Numbered from the stretch's first letter, positions 18,599 through 27,265 are shown. The stretch is DNA of 64,000 nucleotides from Chitinophaga sp. CF118 (GCF_900112615.1 NZ_FOMK01000001.1:1674001-1738000); one strand, 5' to 3'. The notes: generated by a model from the sequence alone, not told the origin. Numbers and translations are program-made.

Positions 18599-18640
18599 CC
18601 AAAAGTAAAACCAGGTAGAAATACCTGGTTTTACTTTTGG
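18599..18640 (-). terminator. Perfect 19-bp hairpin with GAAA loop
   Basis: The arms 18599-18617 (ccaaaagtaaaaccaggta) and 18622-18640 are perfect reverse complements around a GAAA tetraloop. The A/T-rich base of the stem can act as terminator in either direction. It separates the porin transcript from the tail-collar operon. Confidence 0.65.
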
Positions 18641-18732
18641 ATGAAACTTATTTCTTATTCAATCCTGGATGATCATATAAGCCGTGCTTTTATAGACAGG
18701 GCTTACTGATAAACGGGGCTATTGCAGAATAC

Positions 18733-18778
18733 AAATAACAAAGCCTTATAATTTTTGATTTATAAGGCTTTTGTTATT
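18733..18778 (-). terminator. Hairpin terminator after porin gene
   Basis: A near-perfect inverted repeat (core aagccttataa / ttataaggctt, extended by aataac / gttatt with one bulged T) lies about 120 bases beyond the stop of the minus-strand porin gene. Together with the 18599-18640 hairpin it forms a double terminator. Confidence 0.55.
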
Positions 18779-18894
18779 GTCCTTTACTGAGGAGCATTTT
18801 AGGTATTCATAGGAGGAAGTATTTGTACTAATAACAAGACGGGGCACTTAAACCTGTTGCATATTGTTTAATGATAAACAACACTCATTCACTT

Positions 18895-20253
18895 TTATAA
18901 TCTAAAGAGCAGCGCAAGAATAATTCTGTCTTCTGATTTCACCAGGTCTGGTCTCCAATCTGCCGGTAGAGGGGTAGTGGTATAACCATTAGGTGAAGTA
19001 ACACCTCCGGCACCTGCAAAATAAGGCACGCTTGAGTGTCTGTGTACATATTCTAAACGAAGGAGAAAACTTTGATTAGGCATCCAGTCAAAATTAGTAG
19101 AACAGTCCCAGCCTTTGAACTGGTCTCCCGGATTCGCACTGAATGGATATTTTCCTTCGGTTTGTGTAGGATTGTTAGGATCCGGCAAAGGGCTTGCCTG
19201 CCCGGTAGGATACAACACCAGATAGCGTCCGGGGTTAGTCATAATACCACCTCCAATTGTCCATGCAAATTTGTTTTTTGCAAACCAGATGCGGTTATAT
19301 ATCATGGAGCTTAAAAAATATTGAGAGGGCCCTTTAGAAGAATCATTTTTAAAACCATTTACTCCTCCACCTTTTTCGAAGCCGAGATCACCGGTTAACG
19401 AAAAGGCCATTTTGCTGATCCCTTTTGATTGAGGTTTATTGTAATACCTTACAAGTAAGCTATTATCGGAATGAAATCTTTTTCTATCAGGGAGTCCGGC
19501 AGCATCAGCACCATAATAATCATTGGTTAAGAGTTTAAGATTGCTGCTTGGATTCCATGTGATATTGGCTCCCAGGCCTGGCATTTTATTGAACCTACCA
19601 TAACTTTGCCATCCATTAATGATCCATGGTTCGATCTTAAGATTCTTTGTTGGAAAGATCTGAATACGCACACCATTAAAAAACCAAGGGGTATTGTCAG
19701 ATGTAAAAGATGCCTGATATTCCCAGTTTTCTACCTGGTAGTATGAATTAAGTCCTATATACGACATAAAAAGTCCGGCGTCTACATTAATTCCATACCA
19801 TTTGTTAAAATGATAACCTACATATGCTTCACTTAAGTAACGGTAAACGTTAGCCAGTTGATATTGCCCTCTGTATGGACTGAGGTCATTTCTTGGTACT
19901 ACAATCGATCTTGTTCCAAACTGCAACATTACCCTTGCTCTTGCGTTTCCATAATAAAAATCGCCACCAAGACTTAGCTGAGACAATTGAATTTCATTAT
20001 TGCGGGCCAGAGCAGTTGAACCTACTACTGTATTATCATTAGGGTTATTAAACGAATGTGTGTAGTTCAAATCCACCATAACGGAGGGCACAAAATATTT
20101 TCCATGAAAAACGGAAGAATCTCTCCGGTCACTTCCGTTCTGCCAGTTTGTTTCAATTCCATCGAATGGTATTTTGGGACCTGTTGAATCTTGTGCCTGC
20201 ACATAATCTGTGATGCCAATTAAAAAGATGCTTGCGAGTAATAAATTTTTCAT
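18895..20253 (-). CDS. Outer-membrane beta-barrel porin (BBP2-like)
   Basis: The 452-aa protein has a signal peptide (MKNLLLASIFLIGITDYVQAQ) and then alternating aromatic/polar beta strands along its length, ending in the outer-membrane signature RIILALLFRL with a C-terminal aromatic-containing strand. The pattern of GDFYYGNARARVMLQFG, YVGYHFNKWYGINVDAG and LRLEYVHRHS fits the Bacteroidota beta-barrel porin-2 family. It should form a channel in the outer membrane; the solute is not inferable. It is monocistronic, followed by a double hairpin terminator. Confidence 0.8.
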   Translation of the reverse strand: MKNLLLASIFLIGITDYVQAQDSTGPKIPFDGIETNWQNGSDRRDSSVFHGKYFVPSVMVDLNYTHSFNNPNDNTVVGSTALARNNEIQLSQLSLGGDFYYGNARARVMLQFGTRSIVVPRNDLSPYRGQYQLANVYRYLSEAYVGYHFNKWYGINVDAGLFMSYIGLNSYYQVENWEYQASFTSDNTPWFFNGVRIQIFPTKNLKIEPWIINGWQSYGRFNKMPGLGANITWNPSSNLKLLTNDYYGADAAGLPDRKRFHSDNSLLVRYYNKPQSKGISKMAFSLTGDLGFEKGGGVNGFKNDSSKGPSQYFLSSMIYNRIWFAKNKFAWTIGGGIMTNPGRYLVLYPTGQASPLPDPNNPTQTEGKYPFSANPGDQFKGWDCSTNFDWMPNQSFLLRLEYVHRHSSVPYFAGAGGVTSPNGYTTTPLPADWRPDLVKSEDRIILALLFRL

Positions 20254-20618
20254 TATATCAGTTTTATTTACAATTAACCAGATAATCTTTCTCTAGCACT
20301 TAAAATGAAAATAGGATAGACACATGAAGCCAAATGGAGTGCCCATATTGAAGTTTACGATATTAATCTGAGGAGAACGCAGCTGCCAGGCTATTACAGG
20401 GAAAGTTGCTGATTTTTTTCAGGGCTTCATGGGGTAAAAATCTGTATCAAAATGAAAGTGATTTCTCAAAATGATATGAATCATAAAGGACAGATGATTT
20501 TTTTGCGGGAGCAACTTCATGCTGCCCCCGCACTATATTTATCTTCGGGGGAAATCACTTCAGAAATAACTGTTATAGTGAAATAAAGAATAGAAAATAA
20601 GGAGCTATAAGCAAGGAA
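20254..20618. other. Noncoding region upstream of porin gene
   Basis: No gene seen in these 365 bases. It contains a GC-rich hairpin (tgcggg...cccgca with inner agca/tgct, 20504-20532) preceded on the plus strand by a T-run. This is the wrong side for a terminator of either flanking minus-strand gene, so its role is unclear. The rest is AT-rich and should carry the porin promoter. Confidence 0.4.
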
Positions 20619-21209
20619 TTATTTTAGTTTTTCAAATCGTTTTTCAATATCTAGTAACCATTTTTTTCGCTTTTTATCCGATGCAAATTTCACCACGTTT
20701 AAACTTATCCATTTCCTGTTCTTATAACCTGTTTTCCAGAATGTGCCTGTCATAATAGCCTTCTTAACAGCATTGCCGAAAAGAAAGCGATATACCAGAC
20801 TGGGAGTATTCATTGTTGTAATAACAGTAACCCCTTTAATATTTTTAAATAAGGGTAACATACTGTAACCACTTTCCGAATGATCATAAGCAACTCCGGG
20901 GAAGATCACTTTATCAATAAAACCTTTTGTCATAGCGGGCATTAGCTCCCACCAGATTGGGAAAATAAAAACAAGGCGATCTGCATTGTCTAACCGTTTC
21001 TTATATTCTATCACTTGCGAATCAACAGGAATTCTGTCTCTGAAGGCTTTCAAATCGCTGGCTGTCATCACGGGATTAAAACCATCCTGATCCAGGTGGA
21101 TCAGATCTATTTCATGTTTGGCTTTCTCTGCACCGGCTATTACAGATTGTAAGATGGCATTGCAATAACTACCGTCATAGGGATGATTAAAAACAATTAC
21201 TATTCTCAT
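20619..21209 (-). CDS. Flavodoxin-fold NAD(P)H oxidoreductase
   Basis: The 196-aa protein matches the NQO1/KefF/MdaB flavodoxin-like family. It opens with strand MRIVIVFNHPYDGSY, which binds FMN/FAD phosphate. A central LVFIFPIWWELMPAMTKGFIDKV helix-loop holds the flavin ring, and a GVAYDH segment follows. It should transfer two electrons from NAD(P)H to quinones or nitro compounds in the cytosol. The Crp/Fnr-type regulator gene is 76 bp upstream on the same strand, suggesting cotranscription or direct regulation. Full length for the family. Confidence 0.88.
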   Translation of the reverse strand: MRIVIVFNHPYDGSYCNAILQSVIAGAEKAKHEIDLIHLDQDGFNPVMTASDLKAFRDRIPVDSQVIEYKKRLDNADRLVFIFPIWWELMPAMTKGFIDKVIFPGVAYDHSESGYSMLPLFKNIKGVTVITTMNTPSLVYRFLFGNAVKKAIMTGTFWKTGYKNRKWISLNVVKFASDKKRKKWLLDIEKRFEKLK

Positions 21210-21285
21210 TTGTCATTGTTGATTGAAGCACAAAAGTCTACCCTTTGAAAGAGCTGTCAATTAACAATTGTAAAGAAATGTATGC

Positions 21286-21831
21286 TTAAATAATTTTTCT
21301 TATCCGGCTTAATGAAACGGGAGTGATACCCAGGTAAGAAGCAATATATTGCAATGGTACTCTTTTTATGATATGAGGCTTTTCTTTGAGCAGGTTAGCA
21401 TAACGCTGTTTAGGTGTGTCTTTCAGAAAAGAAAGAAAGTGGTGCATATACTTCATTTGCCGCTCGGCAATTACTTTATAGAAATCTTCCTTTATCAGAG
21501 GTTCTTCGCGCAAAACAGCATCAAAATCATCTTTGTGGATCCATTGCAAAACACAGGGCTCTATAGCCTCCATTGTAAATAGACTGGGTTGTCCGGTATT
21601 GAAGCTTTCAAATGAGGAGACTCCTTCATTTTCAAAGAAAAACTGAAAAGTGATGTCTTTCCCGTTATTATTATACCAAAGCCGGATACACCCCTTCTCA
21701 ATAAAATAAGCCTTTTTTGAAACATCTCCTTCCATCAGCAGTACTGTTTTATCAGGTACAGTTATATGGTTAAAAAGATGGCTGTACTTCTCCCACCGGC
21801 TGCTTATTTCTGAATGGCTGTTCATATCCAT
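21286..21831 (-). CDS. Crp/Fnr-family regulator
   Basis: The 181-aa protein has a cyclic-nucleotide-binding beta-roll (residues 20-130: VLLMEGDVSKKAYFIEKGCIRLWYNNNGKDITFQF) and a short C-terminal helix-turn-helix, YIASYLGITPVSLSRIRK. This short Bacteroidota class lacks the canonical cAMP phosphate-binding arginine pattern, so its ligand is probably not cAMP. Members often sit next to quinone or nitro-reductase genes; here the oxidoreductase gene follows directly. Autoregulation through the region beginning at 21832 is plausible. Confidence 0.85.
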   Translation of the reverse strand: MDMNSHSEISSRWEKYSHLFNHITVPDKTVLLMEGDVSKKAYFIEKGCIRLWYNNNGKDITFQFFFENEGVSSFESFNTGQPSLFTMEAIEPCVLQWIHKDDFDAVLREEPLIKEDFYKVIAERQMKYMHHFLSFLKDTPKQRYANLLKEKPHIIKRVPLQYIASYLGITPVSLSRIRKII

Positions 21832-21900
21832 AAAAATAGGAGATAGTCTGTTATCATTGCAAAATCCAGTATTAAATTATCAATTAAAACTAATATGATA

Positions 21901-21974
21901 CTTATATAAGCCTTATCTTAATAGATAAGGCTTATATAAGGCTAAAATAAGACTAGGATAAGGCTTATATAAGA
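21901..21974. repeat. 11-bp-periodic tandem repeat with 18-bp perfect inverted arm
   Basis: The arms 21901-21918 and 21923-21940 are perfect reverse complements (cttatataagccttatct) around a TAAT loop. From 21920 on, five 11-mers of the form nnnnnATAAGR follow without gaps (start points 21920, 21931, 21942, 21953, 21964). The period equals about one helical turn. It sits between the Crp-type regulator gene and a gene remnant. Confidence 0.8.
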
Positions 21975-22085
21975 GTTATATACCTTCTAAAGCACTACTA
22001 TGGCTGATTTAGAGTACTTTGCTAGTGCCATGTAAAATATAGAAGAGATGATAAAGAAGCTATTATACTTGATCTATATTTAACA

Positions 22086-22322
22086 TTAATTGTTTTTTAC
22101 GCGGGATTTTAAATATTTGAAGATCTCCTTCTCCTCTTCGGAAGCATCCGATTTGTATAACTGCAAATATTTACGATAATAACGGGTGGCTGCCGTTTCA
22201 TTTTTTAGATGTGCATCGTAAATGCGGCCTATACTATATTGCCTCAGGGGCTGGTGAAAGAGGTAGTAAGCGGTATCCAGATTGGCAATAGCCGGTTTGT
22301 ACTTACCCAGTGCCAGGCTCAC
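22086..22322 (-). pseudogene. C-terminal remnant of a TPR protein
   Basis: The 78-aa open frame reads as two TPR-like helix pairs (YKPAIANLDTAYYLF and RQYSIGRIYDAHLKNETAATRYYRKYLQLY) followed by a charged tail. It starts abruptly at a GTG directly preceded by an in-frame TAA. No upstream part of a TPR protein is visible in 22323-22556 in any frame. It is best read as a decayed 3' end of a larger gene, possibly lost through rearrangement at the neighbouring repeat element; expression as a short protein cannot be excluded. Confidence 0.5.
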
Positions 22323-22556
22323 TTAGCCTTGAAACTAATTATTTAGTTATAAAAAAGGGAAACTTAGTTTTTGTGTGGAAAATGAGATTTCAGCATCACA
22401 GTCCGCCGATATCTGACATGTAATTCTTCCTGGAAGTATGATGCAAATCCCTACCTGGAATCTATCCAGCTTAAATATTAACAGATAAGAGTGGGAATAT
22501 CAGTTTTGTGAGAGAAGGTTATTCTGATGAAATAAAAAATGCAAGAAGGCCCCCTA

Positions 22557-22769
22557 CTATTCGTGGAGTAACGTTTCCTCTTTAAAGGCTTGTTTCATAA
22601 TTTCCAATTCATGCAAAAGGCTTTCTTCGGAAGAACTAAGCGGAGAAACAGCTGTTTCGGTCCATCCTACAATCTTGCCATGACTATCATAATAAACTTC
22701 ATAAACGCCAAATTCATATTCGCCGTCTTCATTTAATTTCTTCATTACCCGGTAATTCCGTGTACTCAT
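22557..22769 (-). CDS. Small soluble protein of unknown function
   Basis: About 70 aa from the ATG at 22769 (MSTRNYRVMKKLNEDGEYEF). A longer frame reaches 22835, but its extra 22 residues look like untranslated leader. The N-terminal half is a short beta hairpin (YEFGVYEVYYDSHGKIVGWTE) and the C-terminal half an acidic helix (ESLLHELEIMKQAFKEE). Proteins of this shape are frequent in Bacteroidota but have no assigned role. It is divergent from the T9SS protein gene. Confidence 0.55.
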   Translation of the reverse strand: MSTRNYRVMKKLNEDGEYEFGVYEVYYDSHGKIVGWTETAVSPLSSSEESLLHELEIMKQAFKEETLLHE

Positions 22770-22893
22770 ATTGTTACAGTTGCGGCGTAAATTTAATATA
22801 AAAGTGGCATCAGAGGTAATTATTCCGGTTACCATTACAACAAATCTATAACATTAATCGTTCATGTGTAGTAGCACAAAAACCATATTCTTT

Positions 22894-23289
22894 ATGAAAC
22901 AACGGTTATTCCAGGCGATCGTATATATATCCCTGTGTATGCTCCCTGCCGCAGTGTTTGGGCAGTCAGTGGCTGATACATCGGAAACACCGGCAGCCAT
23001 TGAATCTTCAGTTGCAACAAAAAATGTAGCTGTAAAGCAGGCAGAACAGGTGGTAGTCCGTATCTATCCAAACCCGGCCGTAGATAAAGTAACATATACT
23101 TTTCCGGCAGGCATCCAGAAACACCTGCTTCAGGTAACAGATATGGGAGGCAGAACCATCCTGAATTTAATAGTGGGCAACATCGGTACACAAAATACGA
23201 TCAATACTTCCTCCTGGAGATCGGGAGTTTATTTTGTGAGTATCAATAGTTCTACATTCAGTAAAACATTCAAACTGATGAAACAATAA
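22894..23289 (+). CDS. Small T9SS-sorted secreted protein
   Basis: About 131 aa from the ATG at 22894. An in-frame ATG at 22864 exists, but starting at 22894 places the signal peptide (MKQRLFQAIVYISLCMLPAA) at the N-terminus. Residues from about 60 on form a type A type-IX-secretion sorting domain: VVVRIYPNPAVDKVTYTF, then LLQVTDMGG, then WRSGVYFVSI and a terminal KTFKLMKQ. The region between signal and sorting domain is only about 30 residues, so the protein is little more than signals, unlike ordinary T9SS cargo. It should be exported and anchored to or released from the surface. Confidence 0.75.
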   Translation: MKQRLFQAIVYISLCMLPAAVFGQSVADTSETPAAIESSVATKNVAVKQAEQVVVRIYPNPAVDKVTYTFPAGIQKHLLQVTDMGGRTILNLIVGNIGTQNTINTSSWRSGVYFVSINSSTFSKTFKLMKQ

Positions 23290-23318
23290 GGCATTTCCCG
23301 AGATCTTCTGATATCTGT

Positions 23319-23975
23319 TTATTTAGTACCGCTGCTAGATTCATTCTTAAAAGTCGTCAATGCACCTGTAGGACACTTACTCACTTGCTCTATAATTTTC
23401 TCAGTAGATGCTCCCTGTGCATTTATCCAGGGTTTGGCCTTTATATCAAAGACTTCTGGTAAACCGTTTCCGCAACGTGCGGAATGTTTACAGAGCTCCG
23501 GCTTCCATACTATTGTTACTTCTCCATTTGTATAACTTCTTTTCTTTTCTGTATCAGCATCACTGAAAGTAAATGTTCTGACAGAAATCTGGTTTTCAAG
23601 TATCTTAGAGATAGGACAGGCGGCTGCAATCTGTGTCAGTCGCTGCCGCTGCTCTTCTGTTATCTCACTCAGGAATTTAATATCACGATCGAGGGTAGTA
23701 ATTAATTTATCTCCTTCTGTGGTCTGATACATGTTTGCATTCACCTCAATATTATCAATGGCCCATCCTTTACGGTCTATATACATGCGCAATGTAATCA
23801 GCGTACATGATGCAAGAGAAGATAAGAGTAATGTGTACGGATCGGGGCCGAGGTCCTGACCACCAGTCTTAACAGGTTCATCTGCTATAAACTTCCCATT
23901 GCGCCATGAAATGGAGCATTGATATTTTTCCCGTCCAATACTGGCATGTACGGGTTTGTCCAGCGCATATTGCAT
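23319..23975 (-). CDS. OsmC-family protein fused to a 4Fe-4S mono-cluster domain
   Basis: The 218-aa protein joins two families. Residues 1-140 are OsmC-like, with the two expected cysteines in LLSSLASCTLITLR and AACPISKIL; OsmC/Ohr proteins reduce organic peroxides with such a pair. Residues 148-215 form a YjdI-like divergent 4Fe-4S domain (VTIVWKPELCKHSARCGNGLPEVF, then CPTGAL). The GNAT gene downstream in transcript order's neighbour (upstream by position 24004) is of the YjdJ type that pairs with YjdI in enterobacteria, supporting the domain call. The fusion suggests redox relay between the cluster and the thiol site, which is inference. Confidence 0.85.
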   Translation of the reverse strand: MQYALDKPVHASIGREKYQCSISWRNGKFIADEPVKTGGQDLGPDPYTLLLSSLASCTLITLRMYIDRKGWAIDNIEVNANMYQTTEGDKLITTLDRDIKFLSEITEEQRQRLTQIAAACPISKILENQISVRTFTFSDADTEKKRSYTNGEVTIVWKPELCKHSARCGNGLPEVFDIKAKPWINAQGASTEKIIEQVSKCPTGALTTFKNESSSGTK

Positions 23976-24003
23976 AATATGATTTTTAGGAAGGTACTAT
24001 TTT

Positions 24004-24294
24004 TCAGAGCAGCACATCTCTGAGTTCCGGCCTTTTATTAAAGATTGCTTTCGCAAAGGGACAGAGCGGAATGATTTTGATATTCTCTGTTCTTGCATAA
24101 TCTACCAATGCATGCAGCAATTGTATACCTACACCCTTACCACTGAGAGACGCATCTACGTCCGTATGATCTATGATCATTTTATCTGGCGCTGGCATAG
24201 TGTAACTCATTTCGGCCAGTACTTTACCATCTATGGATACATAAAACATTCCTTTACCTTCTGTTTCTTTCTGCTGGATAAGCATCTTTACCAA
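24004..24294 (-). CDS. YjdJ-type GNAT acetyltransferase
   Basis: The 96-aa protein is a minimal GNAT fold of the GNAT_acetyltr_2 type. DHTDVDASLSGKGVGIQLL carries the acetyl-CoA pyrophosphate loop, and a helix plus KIIPLCPFAKAIFNKRPE form the C-terminal half. In many genomes this protein is encoded beside a YjdI 4Fe-4S protein, as here with the OsmC-YjdI fusion 28 bp downstream. Its acceptor substrate is unknown. The start overlaps the stop of the GH39 gene by 7 bp, which makes translational coupling to a secreted glycosidase likely although no functional link is obvious. Confidence 0.85.
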   Translation of the reverse strand: MVKMLIQQKETEGKGMFYVSIDGKVLAEMSYTMPAPDKMIIDHTDVDASLSGKGVGIQLLHALVDYARTENIKIIPLCPFAKAIFNKRPELRDVLL

Positions 24295-25958
24295 TCTAAT
24301 TTAATGAACGATACTCCCTGTTTTGGCAACGTGATATTAGCCACATAAGTTCCGTTAACAGGTTTGATATTTTCTGGTTTACCTAATAACTGTAATTGTC
24401 CGGACTTTTCCAGGGCAAGAAACTGCTCTTTTGAAGGATGCAATGGTGAGCCCATTTGTTTCCAGGCTGTATACGAATTACTGTGCTGATCATCAATTCT
24501 GTAATGTGTGAGTTTCACTGTTCCTGATGGTAGTCCTTTAACTGTTACCCGCACCGGCCTTGTACTTCCTGCTGTATCCGCATCATGATAGTTCCAGATC
24601 ATAACTGCTGCTGATTTATCTCCTTTCGAAGCCAGCGCACCAAGATCTGCATTCTTTCTTACACTACTATCAAGGATCGTTTGTAAGCCATACATATCAC
24701 TCCCTGTTACGGCTACCCGTTTTCCCTGCATCATACCAAACATACGAAAGACATTCAGCACAGGCTTATCCACTCCATTTGTGGCAAGATCACGGAAACC
24801 TGCAAAGATAGGTTGATCTTCAAATTCAAATGACCAGCTGACAGCCCCTGTAAGATCCGTTTTATATTTATCTGCCAGCTCATACTTACGCGCAAAAGAA
24901 GCAGCGGTATAACTTGAGTACATTGTACCATTTCTATAAGCATTTTCAGGATTCGTACTCATGCCACAGGCAGCACACCCCTCCGGATCAGATTCTCCGA
25001 TGATAACAGGCAATCCCTTTAACTCAGAATAAGCACTGATCACCTTTAAATTATCATCAATGTTCCTTAACTGGTTTCGCACATTCATTACCACAGTACC
25101 ATTCACTATAACCGGCGATCCTTTAGCGTGAAACAACACCGCGTCCAACGGGCTTCCTTTTTTACCTGTGGCATAATTTGTTTCATATAAGCAGTGCTTT
25201 AAGAACGCATCGAGGAACTTCATAGCTCCTCCCGTACTATTACATCCTCCTATCCTTGCGGTTGGCAATGCCCGCTTTAATCCGTCTGCTGCATAATCGT
25301 AGAGTTTGAAAAACTCCTGCTGGCTACCCTTCCAATAATATCCATCCGGTTCATTCCATACTTCCCAATACCAGCTTTCCACTTCTTTCTTTCCATATCT
25401 TTCTACGCAATGTTTTACCCATTCGCATACCAGCGTGTCCCACTTATTGTAATCTTTTGGTGGATAAGCCCATCCGGTAATAATCCTGCTGTAAGGAACG
25501 CCCGGTTTCCAGTCATGTTTATATGGCTGCGGATGAGTGGATAAGGCCTCCGGCATAAAGCCGATCTGGGCAAGTGGTTTCATCCCCCTTTTAATATAGG
25601 TATCAAAAATGCTATCTACAATCTTCCAGTTATAAACAGGATTCCCGGCAGCATCTTCTGTGTACATATTTGTAGAACCCCATTTAAGGGCTGCTACACC
25701 GTCTCCGCTGGTCAGCAAATTATGTGCACGAACATACACCGGCACCGGACTAAGTGCTGCTATTTCAGACAACAGTTTTCTGCCATCTTTCATATAGGTG
25801 TAATTGGGCTCATCATATCCAAACCAGGCCCAAAGAGGATGCATAGCACCTGTTTCCTTTGTAAGGTCTATGCTGATGGAAGCCTGTTGGCAGTGCCCGT
25901 ATTTTACAATCCCCAGGGCAACAAGGAAGAGGCAGCTATTAATTAAGTTTTTCATCAT
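24288..25958 (-). CDS. Secreted GH39-like glycosidase
   Basis: The start is set at the ATG at 25958, which places the signal peptide (MMKNLINSCLFLVALGIVKY) first; the frame is open to 26009. The protein is about 556 aa, a TIM-barrel of GH39 type. The acid/base is E203 in YWEVWNEPDGYYW and the putative nucleophile E322 in VIIGESDPEG, followed by a beta-sandwich. GH39 members are beta-xylosidases or related retaining enzymes; substrate here is unclear. The enzyme is probably periplasmic. It is divergent from the PL14-like lipoprotein gene (270 bp between starts), consistent with joint use of a uronic-acid polysaccharide. Confidence 0.82.
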   Translation of the reverse strand: MMKNLINSCLFLVALGIVKYGHCQQASISIDLTKETGAMHPLWAWFGYDEPNYTYMKDGRKLLSEIAALSPVPVYVRAHNLLTSGDGVAALKWGSTNMYTEDAAGNPVYNWKIVDSIFDTYIKRGMKPLAQIGFMPEALSTHPQPYKHDWKPGVPYSRIITGWAYPPKDYNKWDTLVCEWVKHCVERYGKKEVESWYWEVWNEPDGYYWKGSQQEFFKLYDYAADGLKRALPTARIGGCNSTGGAMKFLDAFLKHCLYETNYATGKKGSPLDAVLFHAKGSPVIVNGTVVMNVRNQLRNIDDNLKVISAYSELKGLPVIIGESDPEGCAACGMSTNPENAYRNGTMYSSYTAASFARKYELADKYKTDLTGAVSWSFEFEDQPIFAGFRDLATNGVDKPVLNVFRMFGMMQGKRVAVTGSDMYGLQTILDSSVRKNADLGALASKGDKSAAVMIWNYHDADTAGSTRPVRVTVKGLPSGTVKLTHYRIDDQHSNSYTAWKQMGSPLHPSKEQFLALEKSGQLQLLGKPENIKPVNGTYVANITLPKQGVSFIKLDW

Positions 25959-26227
25959 GGTTAATAAAAATAAGTTTTTTGAGCCAAAAAATATCTCAAA
26001 CCATAACATGAGGATTCAATCTGATTAATTGATTGGTTTTTAAGGGGATCTGTTTCCGGGATACAGATTATGCTTCCGGCAACATTTTTTCAACTACTAC
26101 TTATAGTACTTAATTGATATTCGCACGACTCCTTACGATTCGATTCCATTTGGATTTTACCTGTCACAACACAGATACGTTCAGTGAGAAAAGCCTAAAC
26201 CTGGTCTACCCTTAAAAACCATATAAC

Positions 26228-27085
26228 ATGAACGCAACAAATTTTGCAACCACAACAAAAACTATTGCACTATCGGCAATGGTATTACTGGCAGCCTGCA
26301 GTAAAGAAGCAACCCAACCACAACTTAAACTGGATCAGGCAACTGCTGTAGGCAGCGTTATCAACAACACCTGGGCTGTAAACTGGGACAATTTCACTCA
26401 CGGAACTGTTTACACCACTGACCAGGCGGTAAGCAGCTTCGGAAATGTTACCGGATGGAATGACGCACGCACCTTCATCTCCAATGGTAGCTGCAGAATT
26501 GCTTTACAACCCAATGCATTATCAGCAGCTGGCGGCGTTGTTGCCAATATCAACATCACAGATGCATCTGCTTATGAAGTGGATTATGATGTAAGATTTC
26601 ACAGTCAGTTTGACTGGAGCAGAGGCGGTAAGCTGGGATTCGGATTTTCTATCGGTGAAGGAAATACCGGTGGAGATCCAGGATGGGATGGAAATGGCGG
26701 TAGTGCCAGAATCATGTGGTATCAGACAGATGCCGGCCGTGTATTCTTCCAGCCCTATCTTTACTTCAAGGATCAATCCGGCGAATACGGAGAAACATTT
26801 GGTAAGTCCTATCCTTCTACAGGAAGCCTGAATAAAAGTCAATGGTATCACGTACACCTCTATGTGAAAAGTAACACCGGAAGTAATACAGACGGCCATG
26901 TGCAGTTAGTGATTGACGGAACCGTTGTACTTGACAGAGATATCAGATGGACTACAAACGACAGTCAGCGGTTGATCAAAGGGCTTACATTCCACACCTT
27001 CCGCGGAGGTAGTCAGGATTACTGGGAATCATCTACCGTTGGGTATATCTATTATGATAACTTAAGCGTGCATAAGATTAACTAA
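26228..27085 (+). CDS. PL14-like lipoprotein (alginate-lyase-type fold)
   Basis: The 285-aa protein has a lipoprotein signal (TIALSAMVLLAAC, cysteine near residue 24) and a concanavalin-type beta-jelly-roll. RGGKLGFGFSIGEGNTGG followed by GGSARIMWYQ matches the substrate groove of polysaccharide lyase 14-type domains. A Y-F-QPYLYFKDQSGEYGE strand pair and YHVHLYVKSNTGS strand complete the sheet. It probably cleaves a uronate-containing glycan such as alginate or glucuronan at the cell surface. It is monocistronic and followed by two tandem terminators. The family call is by pattern and should be read as PL14-like. Confidence 0.72.
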   Translation: MNATNFATTTKTIALSAMVLLAACSKEATQPQLKLDQATAVGSVINNTWAVNWDNFTHGTVYTTDQAVSSFGNVTGWNDARTFISNGSCRIALQPNALSAAGGVVANINITDASAYEVDYDVRFHSQFDWSRGGKLGFGFSIGEGNTGGDPGWDGNGGSARIMWYQTDAGRVFFQPYLYFKDQSGEYGETFGKSYPSTGSLNKSQWYHVHLYVKSNTGSNTDGHVQLVIDGTVVLDRDIRWTTNDSQRLIKGLTFHTFRGGSQDYWESSTVGYIYYDNLSVHKIN

Positions 27086-27094
27086 TTTCAGAAG

Positions 27095-27129
27095 GAACGC
27101 GTTTCAGGTAATTGAAGCGTTCTTTTTTT
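27095..27129 (+). terminator. Terminator after PL14-like gene
   Basis: Stem gaacgc / gcgttc (27095-27100 / 27117-27122), extended by ttca / tgaa with a 2-nt bulge, is followed directly by seven T residues. Confidence 0.8.
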
Positions 27130-27130
27130 C

Positions 27131-27164
27131 ACAGCGGCGCCCTCACGGACGCCGCTGTTTTTTT
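27131..27164 (+). terminator. Second, GC-rich terminator
   Basis: A 9-bp stem acagcggcg / cgccgctgt (27131-27139 / 27150-27158) is followed by a run of seven T. It directly follows the first terminator and isolates the downstream gene cluster from upstream transcription. Confidence 0.88.
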
Positions 27165-27265
27165 AATATAATGTATGTCATAGAACAGTCTCTTCAATTT
27201 ATCCATAATATATTGACTATTAGCATTTTTCAATAAATTATTCTATAATTACAGTACTATATCTT

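Larger units (their letters stand above)
18429..18894. other. Noncoding region between porin gene and tail-collar operon
   Basis: This 466-bp stretch has no gene. It holds two tandem hairpins downstream of the porin gene and, closest to the operon, a possible promoter: TTACTTTG on the minus strand (18556-18563), one base off the Bacteroidota -7 box TAnnTTTG, without a well-spaced -33 element. That would leave a leader of about 120 nt for the operon. Confidence 0.4.
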
